From the NCBI GenBank assembly GCA_008933995.1, contig WARS01000015.1:12550957-12614956 (forward strand): a stretch of DNA of 64,000 nt, given 5' to 3'. Below the pieces are notes generated by a model, which saw only the letters and a program-made list of their open reading frames with translations, was not told the DNA's origin and ran no database searches. A program made the translations under genes and the position numbers. Within the stretch, counting starts at the first letter, position 1, and every line of letters starts with the position of its first letter. The stretch is from Datnioides undecimradiatus (Eukaryota; Chordata; Actinopteri; Lobotiformes; Datnioididae). Shown here in pieces: positions 1 through 12,805 of the stretch.

Positions 1-2439
1 CATCCCCTCCCCAACCCCTTCCCTGTTAACATGGTGAGCATGCAGCCTCAATGAGCCTCATCATCAGCTCTTTTCTCCCCTGGTTTTTGCTTCCTACAAA
101 TCCATGACAAAGCTGATGAATAAGCCTCATCAGCCTTTTCTCCTCACTTCATTTCATGGTTTTTGCTTAAACATCCCCTTCTTTCAAAAAGTCGCACCAC
201 TGCACTGTTTTCAGGTCAGAGCGCTGCACATGAAACTGCAGAAAGAGTGTGGACTGTTGTCATTAATTGAATGAGGTTCTGCTAAGAGTTAACTAGCTAG
301 TGTTTATAAATGATCCCTGACCCATGCAGAGGTGGTGGTGTGACCGTAGTCTGGTGTTTTTCAACTCGCTGTTATTGCAGATTATTTCCAGCGCAGTCAC
401 ATCACCTCAAAGCATACACGTGTACAATTACAAGGGTGAAGAAAAATGGGCGCAAAAGGTTTACACCACTGACAGGTGGCTAACTTTCAGGCAAAATCCT
501 GAGAATCAGTCTGAAATTATAAATGAGACAAGTTGAGACTGACATGTATCGGCACCATTTAACCATAAGCACCGCAGTATGACTTGGTATAACTGAGGCA
601 GCTGCAGGGCAAAAGCAAAGGTGATACAACAGCATGTACACAGTCTGTCTCTAAAAGATGAACAAACACTACACAACATAGATCATGGAATGAGCCCGAC
701 TTGGAGAAGCAGCGCTGTCACACAAATGGGTCCAACTCACAGGGAATATTTAAAATCATACAAATGAACATGTGCATTTAAACAGTGAGGAGTAGGTCAG
801 TAAGTCAGCCCATTACTTTGCAGCATAAACCTATTAGCAACGGGGAATGCTTTTAAATGAAGCCCTCCGCTCCCACCCTTCAAACAAAGACGCTGTTAAG
901 TGCATAAAATGCAACATTTACATTCATAAATATTTATGACTTTGTAAACGTATGTATTGTATTTAATAAACTATTTTTAGAAGTGTCAAAGGGGAGGATG
1001 ATGCGTAAGACAGGATTTTTTTTTCTGTGCATCAAACCAAAGGTCTGACTTCAGGTACATTTGTTCCTCTTGTAGAAATAACACATGGAAAACGAGTGTT
1101 AAGTGTTTTGTTTGAGAAAATCAACACTTAGATTTGAACTTACAAGATTCATACTGGCAGAAACGTAGCATTTTTACCGTGAACGACAGTTAAAAGCCTG
1201 AGTTCATGGTGGGGTGACGATGACATTCCCTACTAAGATCCCACGCAGTCGCAGAGCTGCACTTTAGCACCTCGCTAGCTTGAATTTGAAGTGGCTTGCT
1301 GCCATTTCTCAGAGGAAGGCAGGTTTGAACTCACTACAATGGTCCAGTTAGTTCCGGTTTGTAATGAAGAGTTCCAGGAACTTGAATAAGTGGGTAACCA
1401 CACCAGTGTGGTACAGTCAAAGGTCAAGGGCTCCTACGGCGACTCAGCACAGTGATCTCTGTGCTTTTTTTATGCAGGCAAATATGAATTTAATTGTTTT
1501 GGGGAACTTGGGAAGATTAGTTGATTCTGAAGTAAAACCCAAAACCTTTGGTTTTTGTCTTTTCTGTTAATGCCTTGGAGTGTTTTTCCTTTTGCCCTGA
1601 CTAAACAGATTTACTCCTACTAGAGCTCATATTGTAAGATCACCTCTATCCTTGTCCTTCCCAAATCCAGCCACATGGAAAATGTTGCCCCAGGCCACTG
1701 AGGGCTTGAGGCAGTTCACCCTTGCCACGACCCCAACATTCTTAAACAGGGTGTTTTTGCCTGAGGAGGGTAACCCTAGCTGGGCGACTCACCACTGTGT
1801 CACCTGCCCTTATATGCATTTTACTCTTTAATTACATGTCTTTGTGTATGTAGAGTTTCTATAAGGATGAGACGGGCCTTCATTCCCTCCCTCTCCATAC
1901 ATAATATATACACAAGAACAATGACCCAGTGACTTCTGATAGCCAACCACTGATAATGAATGAGTCATTGCAGCTGCTTCCAGGTGCTGTGAAACGGGGC
2001 ATTGGAATTAAGTAATGTCTGACCAACTTAAACTGTATTTGCTCAATCTGTCATGATTATTTTGAACTGCTCTACCTGCCACCCCTCGATTGTATACTTA
2101 TAAGCACGACAGGAACGCCAACTAGTTATTACAAATAGACAGATCTGACAGATGTTACATAAGTGCCTTTGGTTGCAATAGGGCCTACACCTATATGCTG
2201 AGTGTTGAAGCCTTGTCTGAAACACTGTCATTTTTAGCGCTCGCATGGGGAGAAACACATTCTAAAACGCCCCCACACTGTGTTAAGTGGTAGTTGCAGC
2301 ACTCCGAATATATAGAAAAAAACGAGGAGCTGCGCCTGTACAAAGTTATTTCACAAAAACATTTATGCACTGTGTGGATAAAAGCCCAAACTATACCACT
2401 TTTAACTTGTCTGGCGTAAAGACTTTTGGACATAGCTAG

Positions 2440-2590
2440 GCTACCTGTTTTCCCTTGTTTCCAGCCTTTATGCTAAGCTAAGCTAACTGACTGCTGCCTG
2501 ACAGATATGAACAGATATGAAGGTGGTTTTGATCTACCCATCTAACTTCCAAATCATCTGATCAGAGCTTCAATTCTGAAGTTTGCCCCA
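2440..2590 (-). repeat. Teleost interspersed repeat fragment (TAAGCTAAGC family)
   Basis: It contains GTTTCCAG followed by CTTTATGCTAAGCTAAGC, then a diverged arm with TGAAGGTGGTTTTGATC and CATCTAACTTCC. The core is identical to the copy near 58845 and is the reverse complement of the arm near 53700. From memory this is a very widespread fish repeat; I cannot assign its class. Confidence 0.7.
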
Positions 2591-3271
2591 CAAACAGTCA
2601 GTGAAAAGTCTACATTATATTTTATAGAAACCTGACAGTACATTTAGCAGTTATGACTTGATGGCTTGTTTCCGATCGCTGCAGCCAAAGGCTCTTAATA
2701 TACGCAAGCTCCTATTTGCACCTGGAGATCTTCCTCTCCGCTGCAACTCCAGTCAAGGTTCATGGCAACGGCGCTTTTTCGTGACTTCTGCCGTCCCAAA
2801 CCGATTAAAAAAACAAACTCTAGGATGAGTTTCCATTTTGAGAAACAGGACACCTTCCTCCCACTTTGCAACCCTAGTGCCATTTACGTGTACGAATGAG
2901 CCGTGAGTTTTAACACCCATCAGAGACCGTGACCTGGAGTCTCACGTCCATTTACGCACACAGGAGATTGGTAAGATTCCCTTCAGCCGCACTCAACATC
3001 TACTCAGCTCATCCTCTCAGCAAAGCCAGTCAGCTGGTCATTAATCCACCTCTCCATTCAGCCATTATCCATCATTAATTCTTCTAACTTATCAGTCAGG
3101 CTTGCAACTATGCGTCCACCCAACCGTGCCTACATAGTCAGTTTGCTGTGTGTGTGTGTGTACGACCGTGTGCTTCTGCAAGGCAGCTGTGAGCCCGGAA
3201 GCTTGACTTAGTGAAGTCAGAGGGAGACCGAAGGTTGGAGCCACCATGGGGAGATGGACAAGGGGCGCACA

Positions 3272-3272
3272 C

Positions 3273-3303
<31 letters not shown>

Positions 3304-3312
3304 CACACACAC
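3272..3312. repeat. Compound (AT)n-(AC)n microsatellite
   Basis: About 22 nt of AT repeats are followed, after a short break, by about 18 nt of AC repeats, inside intron 24. A short (TG) run also lies near 3149-3161. Confidence 0.9.
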
Positions 3313-3903
3313 TATTAAACTATATACTATATTATATGTGACAGAGTAAATCACTTCATGGTCAAAGTGAAAAGTAACAACATGTAGTCGCAGAGGATCA
3401 GAGTGACACACTGCTTCCTTCTGTCAATGACACTTGGATTAATCCACTATTCAGCTCCAATAGTAATATTATTTGCCTAAAAGCATCTGTGAAGCTCACT
3501 GATTAACACATTGTTGCTTCTTGGGTAAGTGTAAAAATGACAAATCCCCCTCCAAAGGGGAGTATATGTGCTGGGAAGATACTGGCCCAAACCAAGTGTC
3601 CCTGGGTACAATTATTTAACAAACAAGATCAAACCCACTGAGCAGTGAGCTTTAGAGGTACTAGTAGGTAGATTTTCTGACTATTGCACAGAGCCCAGCC
3701 GGCTGTTTTCTTACTGTCTGTGTTAGGTTAATCAGCTGTGGCCAGTAGCTTTAGAGCTTTAGATTTAGCATGTAGTATGAGAGGGGTATCAATGCCTAGC
3801 ATTCCTTATATCCCAGTATATCAGACTTTTGTTGTATCATGCCACAAGACCATTTCATCTGACATTCTATAACATTCCTTGGAAAAATCATTGTGATATT
3901 TAC

Positions 3904-3991
3904 CCACGGACAAAACATGGTACCATCTCCCCTTTCTCTATCCTGTTGAGCCACGAGGAACACACTCCATGGTGGATAGGTCCCTCTCCAT
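3904..3991 (-). CDS. nos1: nos1 exon 24: FAD-binding domain (last exon in window)
   Basis: This exon is 88 nt; its first two bases complete D1200, then come residues 1201-1228 plus two bases. It encodes [20 protein letters not shown] and then [15 protein letters not shown] is the loop that contacts the FAD pyrophosphate. The acceptor is cctttcag and the donor GG|GTAAAT. The next exon, expected to hold the NADPH-pocket motif GPGTGIAPFRSFW, is not between 1 and 3903. Confidence 0.96.
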
Positions 3992-4363
3992 CTGAAAGGG
4001 ATGATTACCATGCAAGCACTGAGTGTGTTTCTTTCCCCTCCACCTCCCACTCTCTTTAAGTGCACAAACCAACAGGAAAAAAGTGTCCCTAACATGTTTT
4101 CCAAGGCTAGGGTCATTCACTTCCTCTCTCACTCTCTAGAGGGAAATTACAGTAATTCAACCACTACGTATACAATCATAGTAACATGTTTGCACAAGTG
4201 CACATTACACACGTGAGAGAAAATAATAGTGGTAGAATCTGATAATGTCTGCTGCCTACTTGACAGATGCAGAGTATAGATGCTAATTGCAAAGGTGGAG
4301 ATTTAAAAGCCTTGTGATATTACACGCTAAGAAAAAACTGAACACTGCAAAACCAATGCCTTT

Positions 4364-4407
<44 letters not shown>

Positions 4408-7400
4408 CAGACATACCAGTACCTGCAGTGTTCTCTCTCAACTGTGATTCTGTCCATATCTTTAAATAGAATCTGTTTACAGATAGACAATCTTCCTGAG
4501 GTGTTTCTAAATCTACGTTTCTTGTAATTACAGTCGTGGTCTGGCTGCCCTATGAAGCAGACTGGTTTTCCAAGATAACTTGCAATCAATTTTCTTTGAG
4601 CCATCGGAGGGTTTTCAGAAAGGCTGAGTCATTTGACTTTTCCAGTCTTTGCAGCAACCTTGAAAGAGCCACAGCACATTGCCTTTTATCCATGACAGCA
4701 ATATATATATATATATACACACACACTGGGTATGTGCAAAAACTTACTGTTAAATGCATTTTACTAGTAATCACGGAGTTTATTCTGCATTTTTATTCAA
4801 GTGTCAAGAAATTGGCTACATGAAATGCTGTCAGCATAATGGGAGCATTAAACTTTCCCCCAGTCAGCAGAAAGACAATAGCACCTGCACCTGCACCTAC
4901 ACCTACACAGAGTTAAAAATCCTTGGAGAGATGTTTCTAAAAGCTCAGCTTGGAAAGAGGGGTTCTTGAATTTAAAAATGAGAAGTAGGTCCTTACCTCT
5001 GGTGCGGTAAGAGACCACAGCGACAGTGAGGTGGATCTCTCCTGGGTACAGGTCTGGAGAGGAGCTGATAGAGTAGTAACGAGGCTGCAGCAGGGGCAGC
5101 TGGGTGAGGAGCAGAGTGGAAGGCATCTGGATGGATGGGAACTCCTCCATCACCTCCACCAGAGTTGGATTGTTATACCACTTCCACTCCTCATACTCCT
5201 GCAAGCCCTGGGATGTCAAGGAGAAGTAGAAAGTGAGATAAAAGTAGAGGTTTATTTTTATTGGATTTAATCACTGTCTTGTTATTGAATTGTTGCTGCC
5301 TTAATTAGGAAACCAAAGTAACTGCCACAATAACAGAAAAAATAGATGATGTTTCCTCTTTTAGATCTGTAAACAGTTCTGACTCGAGAGCAGGAGGCAG
5401 CCACAAGCAGAGCCGCTCACCATTCACTGTCCGACTGTTTGTGTGTCATCACTGACATTTGGATGTGATGAATTTAGAGCACTAACCACCAGGCTGAAAA
5501 AACTTTGATATGTTCCCATCTTTTGCTTTGTTCTCAAGCTGCTAATGAGCGACACAGAGCCCATTAACAAGCCTGGTGCGGTCTCCATTCTGAGCCTGAA
5601 GCGCTGTTTGAAGCGCTGTCTGTACAATTAGCAAAATTTCAATGGCAAAAGAACTTTGAGGCCTGGGGTTTTTCAGCCTTGATTCAAAGATTTTACTGTG
5701 GGACTTTTAAGTGGTTAGTTTTTCTGAGATATTGCCATATCAGTTTAATAAAGTCCTTCATTCATCAAAAACAAAAATAAAAACAAACATGACAGCTTGA
5801 CTGTCCTCTAATGTTTGTTCTGAGAATATCCATATAAAGGGAATTGTCTGACAAAACCCTGCTTTAGTTCTGAAATGAGATTGAGATTTAGCGCATACAA
5901 AAATAAAAATGATCTGCAGCGCTGATTCTGCTGTACTGTTTCTTTTCCTGAATTCAGATGCCTTCCGTCTTTTCCTCTTGCTTTGGTGACAATGATTCGA
6001 TGTATGAGCATATGAGTCACTGCTTGGCCTCAGCCAGCCTCTTCCACACATTGACAAAAATGGAGAGTGAATTGTGGGAGGCACTGCAAGGGGGAATGGC
6101 TCTGGGTTAGAACGATCAACGGCTTTAATTTGGCGCCAGCTCACTCCTACTGTACGTATATTCATCAGTGCACAGTGCATCGAATCAGCTTTCAGACACG
6201 GAAAACTATCTCCCAGCAAACAAGGTGAATGTGTTTGTTATTATCGTGCCTTAAATGAACAGTGACTTTGTACAGTGTTCTGATTAAAAAGTGAAAAAAA
6301 AATCAAAAGGGAGCATATTTTTGGATGTAGCCTACGCACACACATCGCAAATCCCTCGTGTCTGTTCATGAACCGAGCTGAGCGCTCAGTGCAGCAGCAG
6401 CCGAAGCTCAATAATTCTAAAGGTCAGTGTTAACTCTGAAGACTAAGTGAATTTACCTTACTGAGGATCTCTAGTTTCTTTTTCTGTTTGTCGTTGGTTG
6501 CCAGAGCAGCAAACTGCTGCAGCAGAACAGGACTTGGTGGGGTCGTGATGTCCAGGAAGTACTGGAAGGCCTGGTAGATGGTGCAGGGAGGGATACGAGT
6601 CTCATTTGTCCAGTTACTGATTACACCTGCAGAAAAGATGGTTAAAAGATTGGATTATTCACATTTGTGGATAGTATTTTAGATGTAACCCTAATAAAGC
6701 CACAGAGAATTATCACCAAACTCTCCCCCCAGCTCAAGGAGTGTTTTAACCTTGTAAATATCTTGTTTTGTTTCTACAGACTCTTGCCCAGCATCAAACA
6801 CCAGACAGACAAAGTTAGTCAGTGACAGATGAAGAATCTACTGCTAAAGAGCCGCATATTTATTTGAGGAGTTGGCTGAGACCAAAACAGAGCTAAAAGC
6901 AGTAGTTATTATGTATTTACATTTGGTGATAGCCAGAAACACTCCATACGCTGCCTGCCTCGGACTTTTTATATTTATTTAAACCTAATTTGAGATATGT
7001 TAAGCAATATATGAACATTTGATAAATTTGCATTTATCAACTCCTTGTGTAAATATATGTCATCTATCAATATCGCTTACTGAGTTTTGTGCATATATGG
7101 GAATAATGGGAAATATGGTAGTAAATTGTTTCATAAACTACATCTATATATGCACAATGTATAATTTCTTCTGAAATATTTGACAAATATGTTAATAAAT
7201 ATGAAAAACAATATCCTTAAGACAGATGTAAGCAACTATGAAGTGTGTAATAAAGCATTTATACTGGTTATAAATTTTAAATGGGGGTGGAAATAAACAA
7301 ACAATTGCAGAGCAGTTGAGCAAAGAGGTAGTCATTTGTTCCTGCTGATGATCTGATGATAATATTTAAGTGTGACAGGAAAAAAAAAACAAAAACAAGG

Positions 7401-10400
7401 AGTTTAATGAACCATTACCAAGACTGGTTTCATTATCAAGGTAAAGTTTGATTAAGCACATACATGGTGTTTAAGAAACACCTTACTTCACAGAAACAGT
7501 AAAAATCACATGTGAGTCACCCAGTGTCACTGCAACTGTTTGCCAATAAGCAGCATCACTGAAAAATTTCTGGGCATAGATACCTCGCTAAAGTGTGACT
7601 GAGAGAGTGCTTCTTATTCATGTTTTGATTTTGACATTCTGCCCAGATTTCAAACTGCAGCCCTCCTGATTGCACGCCTACTTTATTCGTAAAGTAGCAT
7701 GACGTTGCTAATAGCATCACCCACCCAGGGCAGTGTTCCTCTCCTCCAGGAACTCCACTTTGACAATTTGATTGACAGGTGGAGCATCCTCCAGTTTCTC
7801 TATGAGAGCCGTCACCAGGTCCTCGTGGTTGCCAGGGAAGATGCCCAGATGGTCACCGGGCTGATAGCTCAGTCTGTCGTGGTTGTTTGTGTGGAGCCGC
7901 ACAAATATGGTGGAGCGACTGCAAAAGAGATGAGAGATTTAGGGGACAATGCTGCACCATTTTCAGTCTGTTCCGTTTAATTCACACACACCACAGTGAA
8001 TTAAATAAAGGAGCTGGACAGCAGGACAGAGCATTAGATGATTAAAACATGTAACTAATTTCTTTCCTGTGGAAGCATATTCAAGCTTGAGTACTTACTT
8101 TGATTTGGAAGTTTGCAAGTTTTGAGATTCAAGCATCTTTGCTCCATAAACTTTCTTCTTGTGAATACTGTACAATGCTGTTGGCACACAGAAACAAAAC
8201 TGCATCACATACATGACATTTAGATTATTCACCAATACTGCATGCTGCCCAACATCAGCCCAAGTTCATATTCCTTATCTCACTTAAAGACAGAGAGCCA
8301 CTGGTCTATTTCAGACCTGGTCCAACCTTTTGGATACGAGCACTCAAAGCCCCCTAGAGCCAAAAGGTCTTAAAATCCCACTGCATTACTATTTTTCATT
8401 CCATAACAGAGCCACAAATCTCTGCTCCAGGTTATATAATGGATGAGTCACTGGTCTTGATCAATACCATTACCATCCCTCTGCAAATACATTATGGTCA
8501 TTTTGCGCCACAGTGCTTATTAGAACTTATTGGCCCGTTTGATAGCAAGACACTATCAGCAGTTCATCACTCACGTCCTACAGGCTCATCATTTACCTTC
8601 TGTAAGGGCCGGGGCCTCAGCTGTGTATGTCAAGCGGAACTTGCTCTTCTTCCAGCTGCGGTCGTTGCTGATCAAGGAGTCGTTGGCCTTCTCAATGTTC
8701 ACGTCATCACCAACGCAGAACACGTCGCATGCAGCCTTGACATGTCACAGGAAAGAGCAAGACCATTATTCAAAAAGGTTCACATCTAGACACAAATAAC
8801 AAGGGGTTTGGAAAATGATCACTTACACTTTAAGTAGGACTGTCTCCATCAACTCAAGGTTATGTATTACCAAACACACTGACAAGATTAAAATTTCACT
8901 GGTCACTAATGTTGTTGCTGGGTTTGCAGAAGAACTAAAACTTTGAAATGAAAAAAAAAAGAAGTCTTGATTGAACTTTTCCGGTGTGCGCTGTCCTCCC
9001 ACCTCCCACTCCTTCAGCAGTTTGAGCTGAAGTGAACTCTCAACTACTGCCATATCTCTGTGACTCTCCCACAAGGACCAGTTGAAAAAAGAGATGTCAT
9101 ACAAAAAGCGAGACCCTATAATTCCACAAAAATAGAAAACTTAAAAATTAGAAAAAGAGATGAAAACAACCAGCTACCTCTGGATTTTGTGACCTACAGT
9201 ATGTCCTACTGCAGCAGGGTGCATGAAGCAAACTAAACCTGGTCCATTTGACTGGTTTCCTCCTTTTGATAAACTCTTCAAATGTGAGGGAGCTTACTAT
9301 TGAGATAACAAACAGCTAGTCACTGCAAACCAAAATACTCAAATACCAAATACTGGAAGACTGTTTTTCTACCAGGTTACGCAAACTCACAAACAACCCT
9401 TTCTACAAAGTAAAGCCCATCTTGACAGCTCTGAAGGAGATTTACAAAATGATGCTGTACCCATCATAATCATAAGTTGAAAATACCATAAAAAACCTTA
9501 TGATGGCAGGAATTCTTGGATGAATAAGTGGAAGTTCCTCCTATTTTTGTACATTAAACTCTTTTTGGCTCACTGTACCTTTTTCATGAAATGATAAAAC
9601 AAAGTGAGGGACATCTTGGCACGTTGAGTGCCACCTGCTTCATGTTCCTTTCATAGAGCTGAAGAAATTTCAAAAAATGCCTCATGTAAGCTCTGAGCCC
9701 ATGTGAATCCTTACATACAAGCAAAACATGGAGGATGTGGAATCTTCAGGTGACAAGATACAGAGCTATAAGGTTAAGAAATGGTGGTGGCAGATCTTTT
9801 CACAGCCCACTTATAGTGTAGTGATAAATCGTTGGTAGTTTCTCAGAGAACGTTGCTAGTTATGGCTGCAGTATGACCTTCTGACCTTTCAGCAATCTTT
9901 GACTCCAAAAAAATATGAAACACTACCTCTTGGTCAAGGCAGAACAACTTTAACTACAACAGCTCTTACCTGGGATACTACAGGAGCTGATGGAAAATCT
10001 CACCAGACTGAAAACACAGGGAACCGTTTCCACAAATGGAGATGGTGTGACAATAGCACTGTATATGCATGTGAGTAGTGTGATGCACCTCTCCACATAA
10101 AGTGCTTCAAGTGTTTCACAGAGAGTGAAGGCTAACTGCTGGAACTGTGGTCTGTTTACTCAAATTTGCTGTGACTGGGGAAAAAGGACATGTTGTCACT
10201 AGTGGCCCACAGAATACATTTCTCTGGTATGTTTTGCACTGTTTTAAGCCATGGTTGAGGTCTGACTGTCTGACATCGTATATATGTTTTGAAAATTAAA
10301 GTTTTTTTATATGATTTGTCTTTATTTCTCTCTTGAGATGATGATGTGTTCATCCCAAGCACCCCCCCACTGTTATGACTGACAAAATTAAGTAAATGGT

Positions 10401-12622
10401 CTTAACAAATGAAACCAACCTTAAAAACCTTCTTGGCCCAAGTTCTGAATGACTCCTCCTGGCCACACAACTCATCTCCTTCTCCCATGCGTAGGATGCG
10501 CTCCCCCCCTAGCTCTTCAAACAACGTGTCCACGGCGTGGGCAAAGGCGCAGAAGTGTGGGTAGGCCCTGGAGCCAAGGCCAAACACTGAGAACCTAAAC
10601 AGACACATGCACAAAGAAAGAGATAGAGAGGCAGATAGTGTTAAAAAAGCAAAACACAAACATAGACATTCGCAAACAACTGCCATGGAGCCCACATAAG
10701 AAACTTGCCCTTTCTTGCCTCTTGAAAAGCACCAAAACAGCTGACGTATTTATGAATACTTGTCTTGTCCACTTTTAGATACATGTAAACATGAAACAGA
10801 TCACTCCCCTGAGAGCAGAAAAGTCATCCCTCTGCTGCTTTACAGTCAAACAGTCAACCCACATCAGTTTCAAGTTGGAGCAAAATTACTAGTGTCTCCT
10901 CTCTCCTGTAACAGGTCAGCAAACTGTCCACTGCAATAAGTTTTGTCATCCCCAAAAAGTTGTGCAATACAAAGTAGACCACGCTCCTATGTACTGTGTG
11001 AGGATGAAAATACAATTCAACAAATAAAATGTGCTTTGGAGAGATCTTGTTATTAAGAATGAGATCAGCATGTTGTAAAAAAAAAAAGAGTTTTAACTTT
11101 TTTTCTTTCAGATTATTGTATTTGTAGAGAAGATCAGGAAAGTATTATGGGAAAATGTTTATGGTTCTTGGATCTTGTGCTCATGTAATCACAGGTGATG
11201 ATATTATTATAATTTACTTAAAAATGCTGCTTTACCTCATTTTCCTTATTGTAGTAGCGAGACAAAACTACACATTTACTGACTTGCATTACGCATGTAC
11301 AAAGTTGTTGATATATGTGGCTTGTGCTGCCAAGTGTTTTGTCGATAACTGTTTCCAAATTCAGGGCGAGGCTGAGGCTCTTTTTACTTCTCATTTATAT
11401 CCAGCAGACTTCTTTTTCTCTTTGTAACAAAAAGCATAAAAGCATGGACAAGTAATCTGAGAGCCAAATGAGTTTTTTAAACAGTTGAATTGCTTGATAG
11501 TCGAATAATGACTTCCTGTGCTATGCCTCTATCTATTTGCAAAATCAGTAATTTGTAATCCCATAAAGTATTGAAGTTAGACCGTGGGAACTGTTTTCAT
11601 TCAAGAAAGCATGGATTTTGTGATTTGTGTTGAAGGAGTAATGTACACACATGAAAACCAGGCTTAAAGAAAAAGTGGATGTAATTTAGACATAACCTAG
11701 GATTCAATTTCAATATGACCATTTTATACGCTGATGTAATTTTTCAGTTTTTAAAGAAGCAAATCACCACATCCATACTTACTGGATAGAATTGTAGAAG
11801 TGTAACCTGAGACTCTCATGATTCAGTTTTGCGTTGTTTACCTGACGTTGGCAAGAGGTCCCGTGCTCTCAAAGTTAATCCTGGCCTCTGGCTCGTCACT
11901 AGAGGACTTGCGAGTGTCAGAGTAGGAGGACACGCTGTTGAAACGGACCTTGTAGCTCCTGGACAGCAGGCGAAAGCAGAGAGTTGAGACACACAGACGT
12001 GTAACTCAAGAGGTGAAAAAGAAAGAAACTGACAAGCACAAGTATAAACACAGTTTGAGGGCTTCTGCTCACTTTCTGTCTTCTGTGTTCGATGTTGGGT
12101 GGCGCATCTCCATTAAGGCAGCTCCAAATTTCTACAGTAACCAACAAAAGGCTGTTAATAATCTGTTAATAGTCTGTCTGTTCTGCGCTTATTTAACTGG
12201 AGCTGTTTTACAACACACATACCTCTCCATTTTCTGGTGGATCACCATTTCCAAAGGTGCTGGTCACCACTAACACCAACGTCTCATGCTCCAGGTCCAC
12301 CACATCATATTCATCCATTGATGTGACCTGGAGATGTCACCAAAAAAGAGCATCATGCTGAGTGAATCTTAGCTTCCACTCGCATGGTGTGGTGTGGTCT
12401 TTGTCTCGCTCTCGTCTCCTAGACACACACTCCACACGACAGATGACTTGAGCATGTGAATTAAGGCTGAACACACAGCCGTTGGCAGAGGAGGAGGCTG
12501 TAATGACCACTCTGTCCTCGCCTCTAACGAGATGATAATATGCTGCTGCCACACAACGAGCATCCATGATGCACACCACTCAACACGATGGTGTTTGTCT
12601 GCCATGCAACGCACTTGCATTT

Positions 12623-12653
<31 letters not shown>

Positions 12654-12765
12654 ACACACAACTAAAGGCGTGAAGAGAAAACAGGCTTTAGCCCCACAAC
12701 AACGAAAATTTGCCCCAGGCTTTTGCATCTGCCCTGCGATCCATCTACAGACACCCACTCTTAGT

Positions 12766-12805
<40 letters not shown>

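Larger units (their letters stand above)
1..3903 (-). other. nos1 intron 24 (incomplete)
   Basis: I see no NOS exon in either strand here. A minus-strand stretch near 3260 reads APLVHLP, which loosely recalls the expected next exon, but the following residues do not fit. The stretch holds a teleost repeat fragment near 2450-2570 and an AT/AC microsatellite at 3272-3312. The rest is AT-rich unique-looking sequence. Confidence 0.75.
3992..4996 (-). other. nos1 intron 23
   Basis: This 1005-bp intron holds two AT-rich microsatellites (4369-4404 and about 4701-4728, the latter AT then AC) and an imperfect hexamer array of CACCTG/CACCTA units at about 4881-4908. I see no coding sequence. Confidence 0.85.

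Noticed and set aside
3217..3310. Minus-strand APLVHLP reading that resembles the start of the next nos1 exon
   Set aside because: Only the first few residues fit (APSFHLP expected). The following residues do not give the conserved NADPH-pocket motif, and a TA microsatellite lies where the acceptor should be.
3796..4116. 106-codon minus-strand ORF across exon 24
   Set aside because: It is a different frame of the real exon; the NOS reading [15 protein letters not shown] is in another frame and has proper splice sites.
4369..4404. AT-rich array as a possible replication origin or matrix attachment site
   Set aside because: A plain dinucleotide microsatellite explains it; nothing else supports an origin.
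6378..6389. 12-bp palindrome CTGAGCGCTCAG near the exon 22 donor
   Set aside because: A single perfect 12-mer dyad is expected several times in 64 kb by chance, and nothing around it suggests a function.
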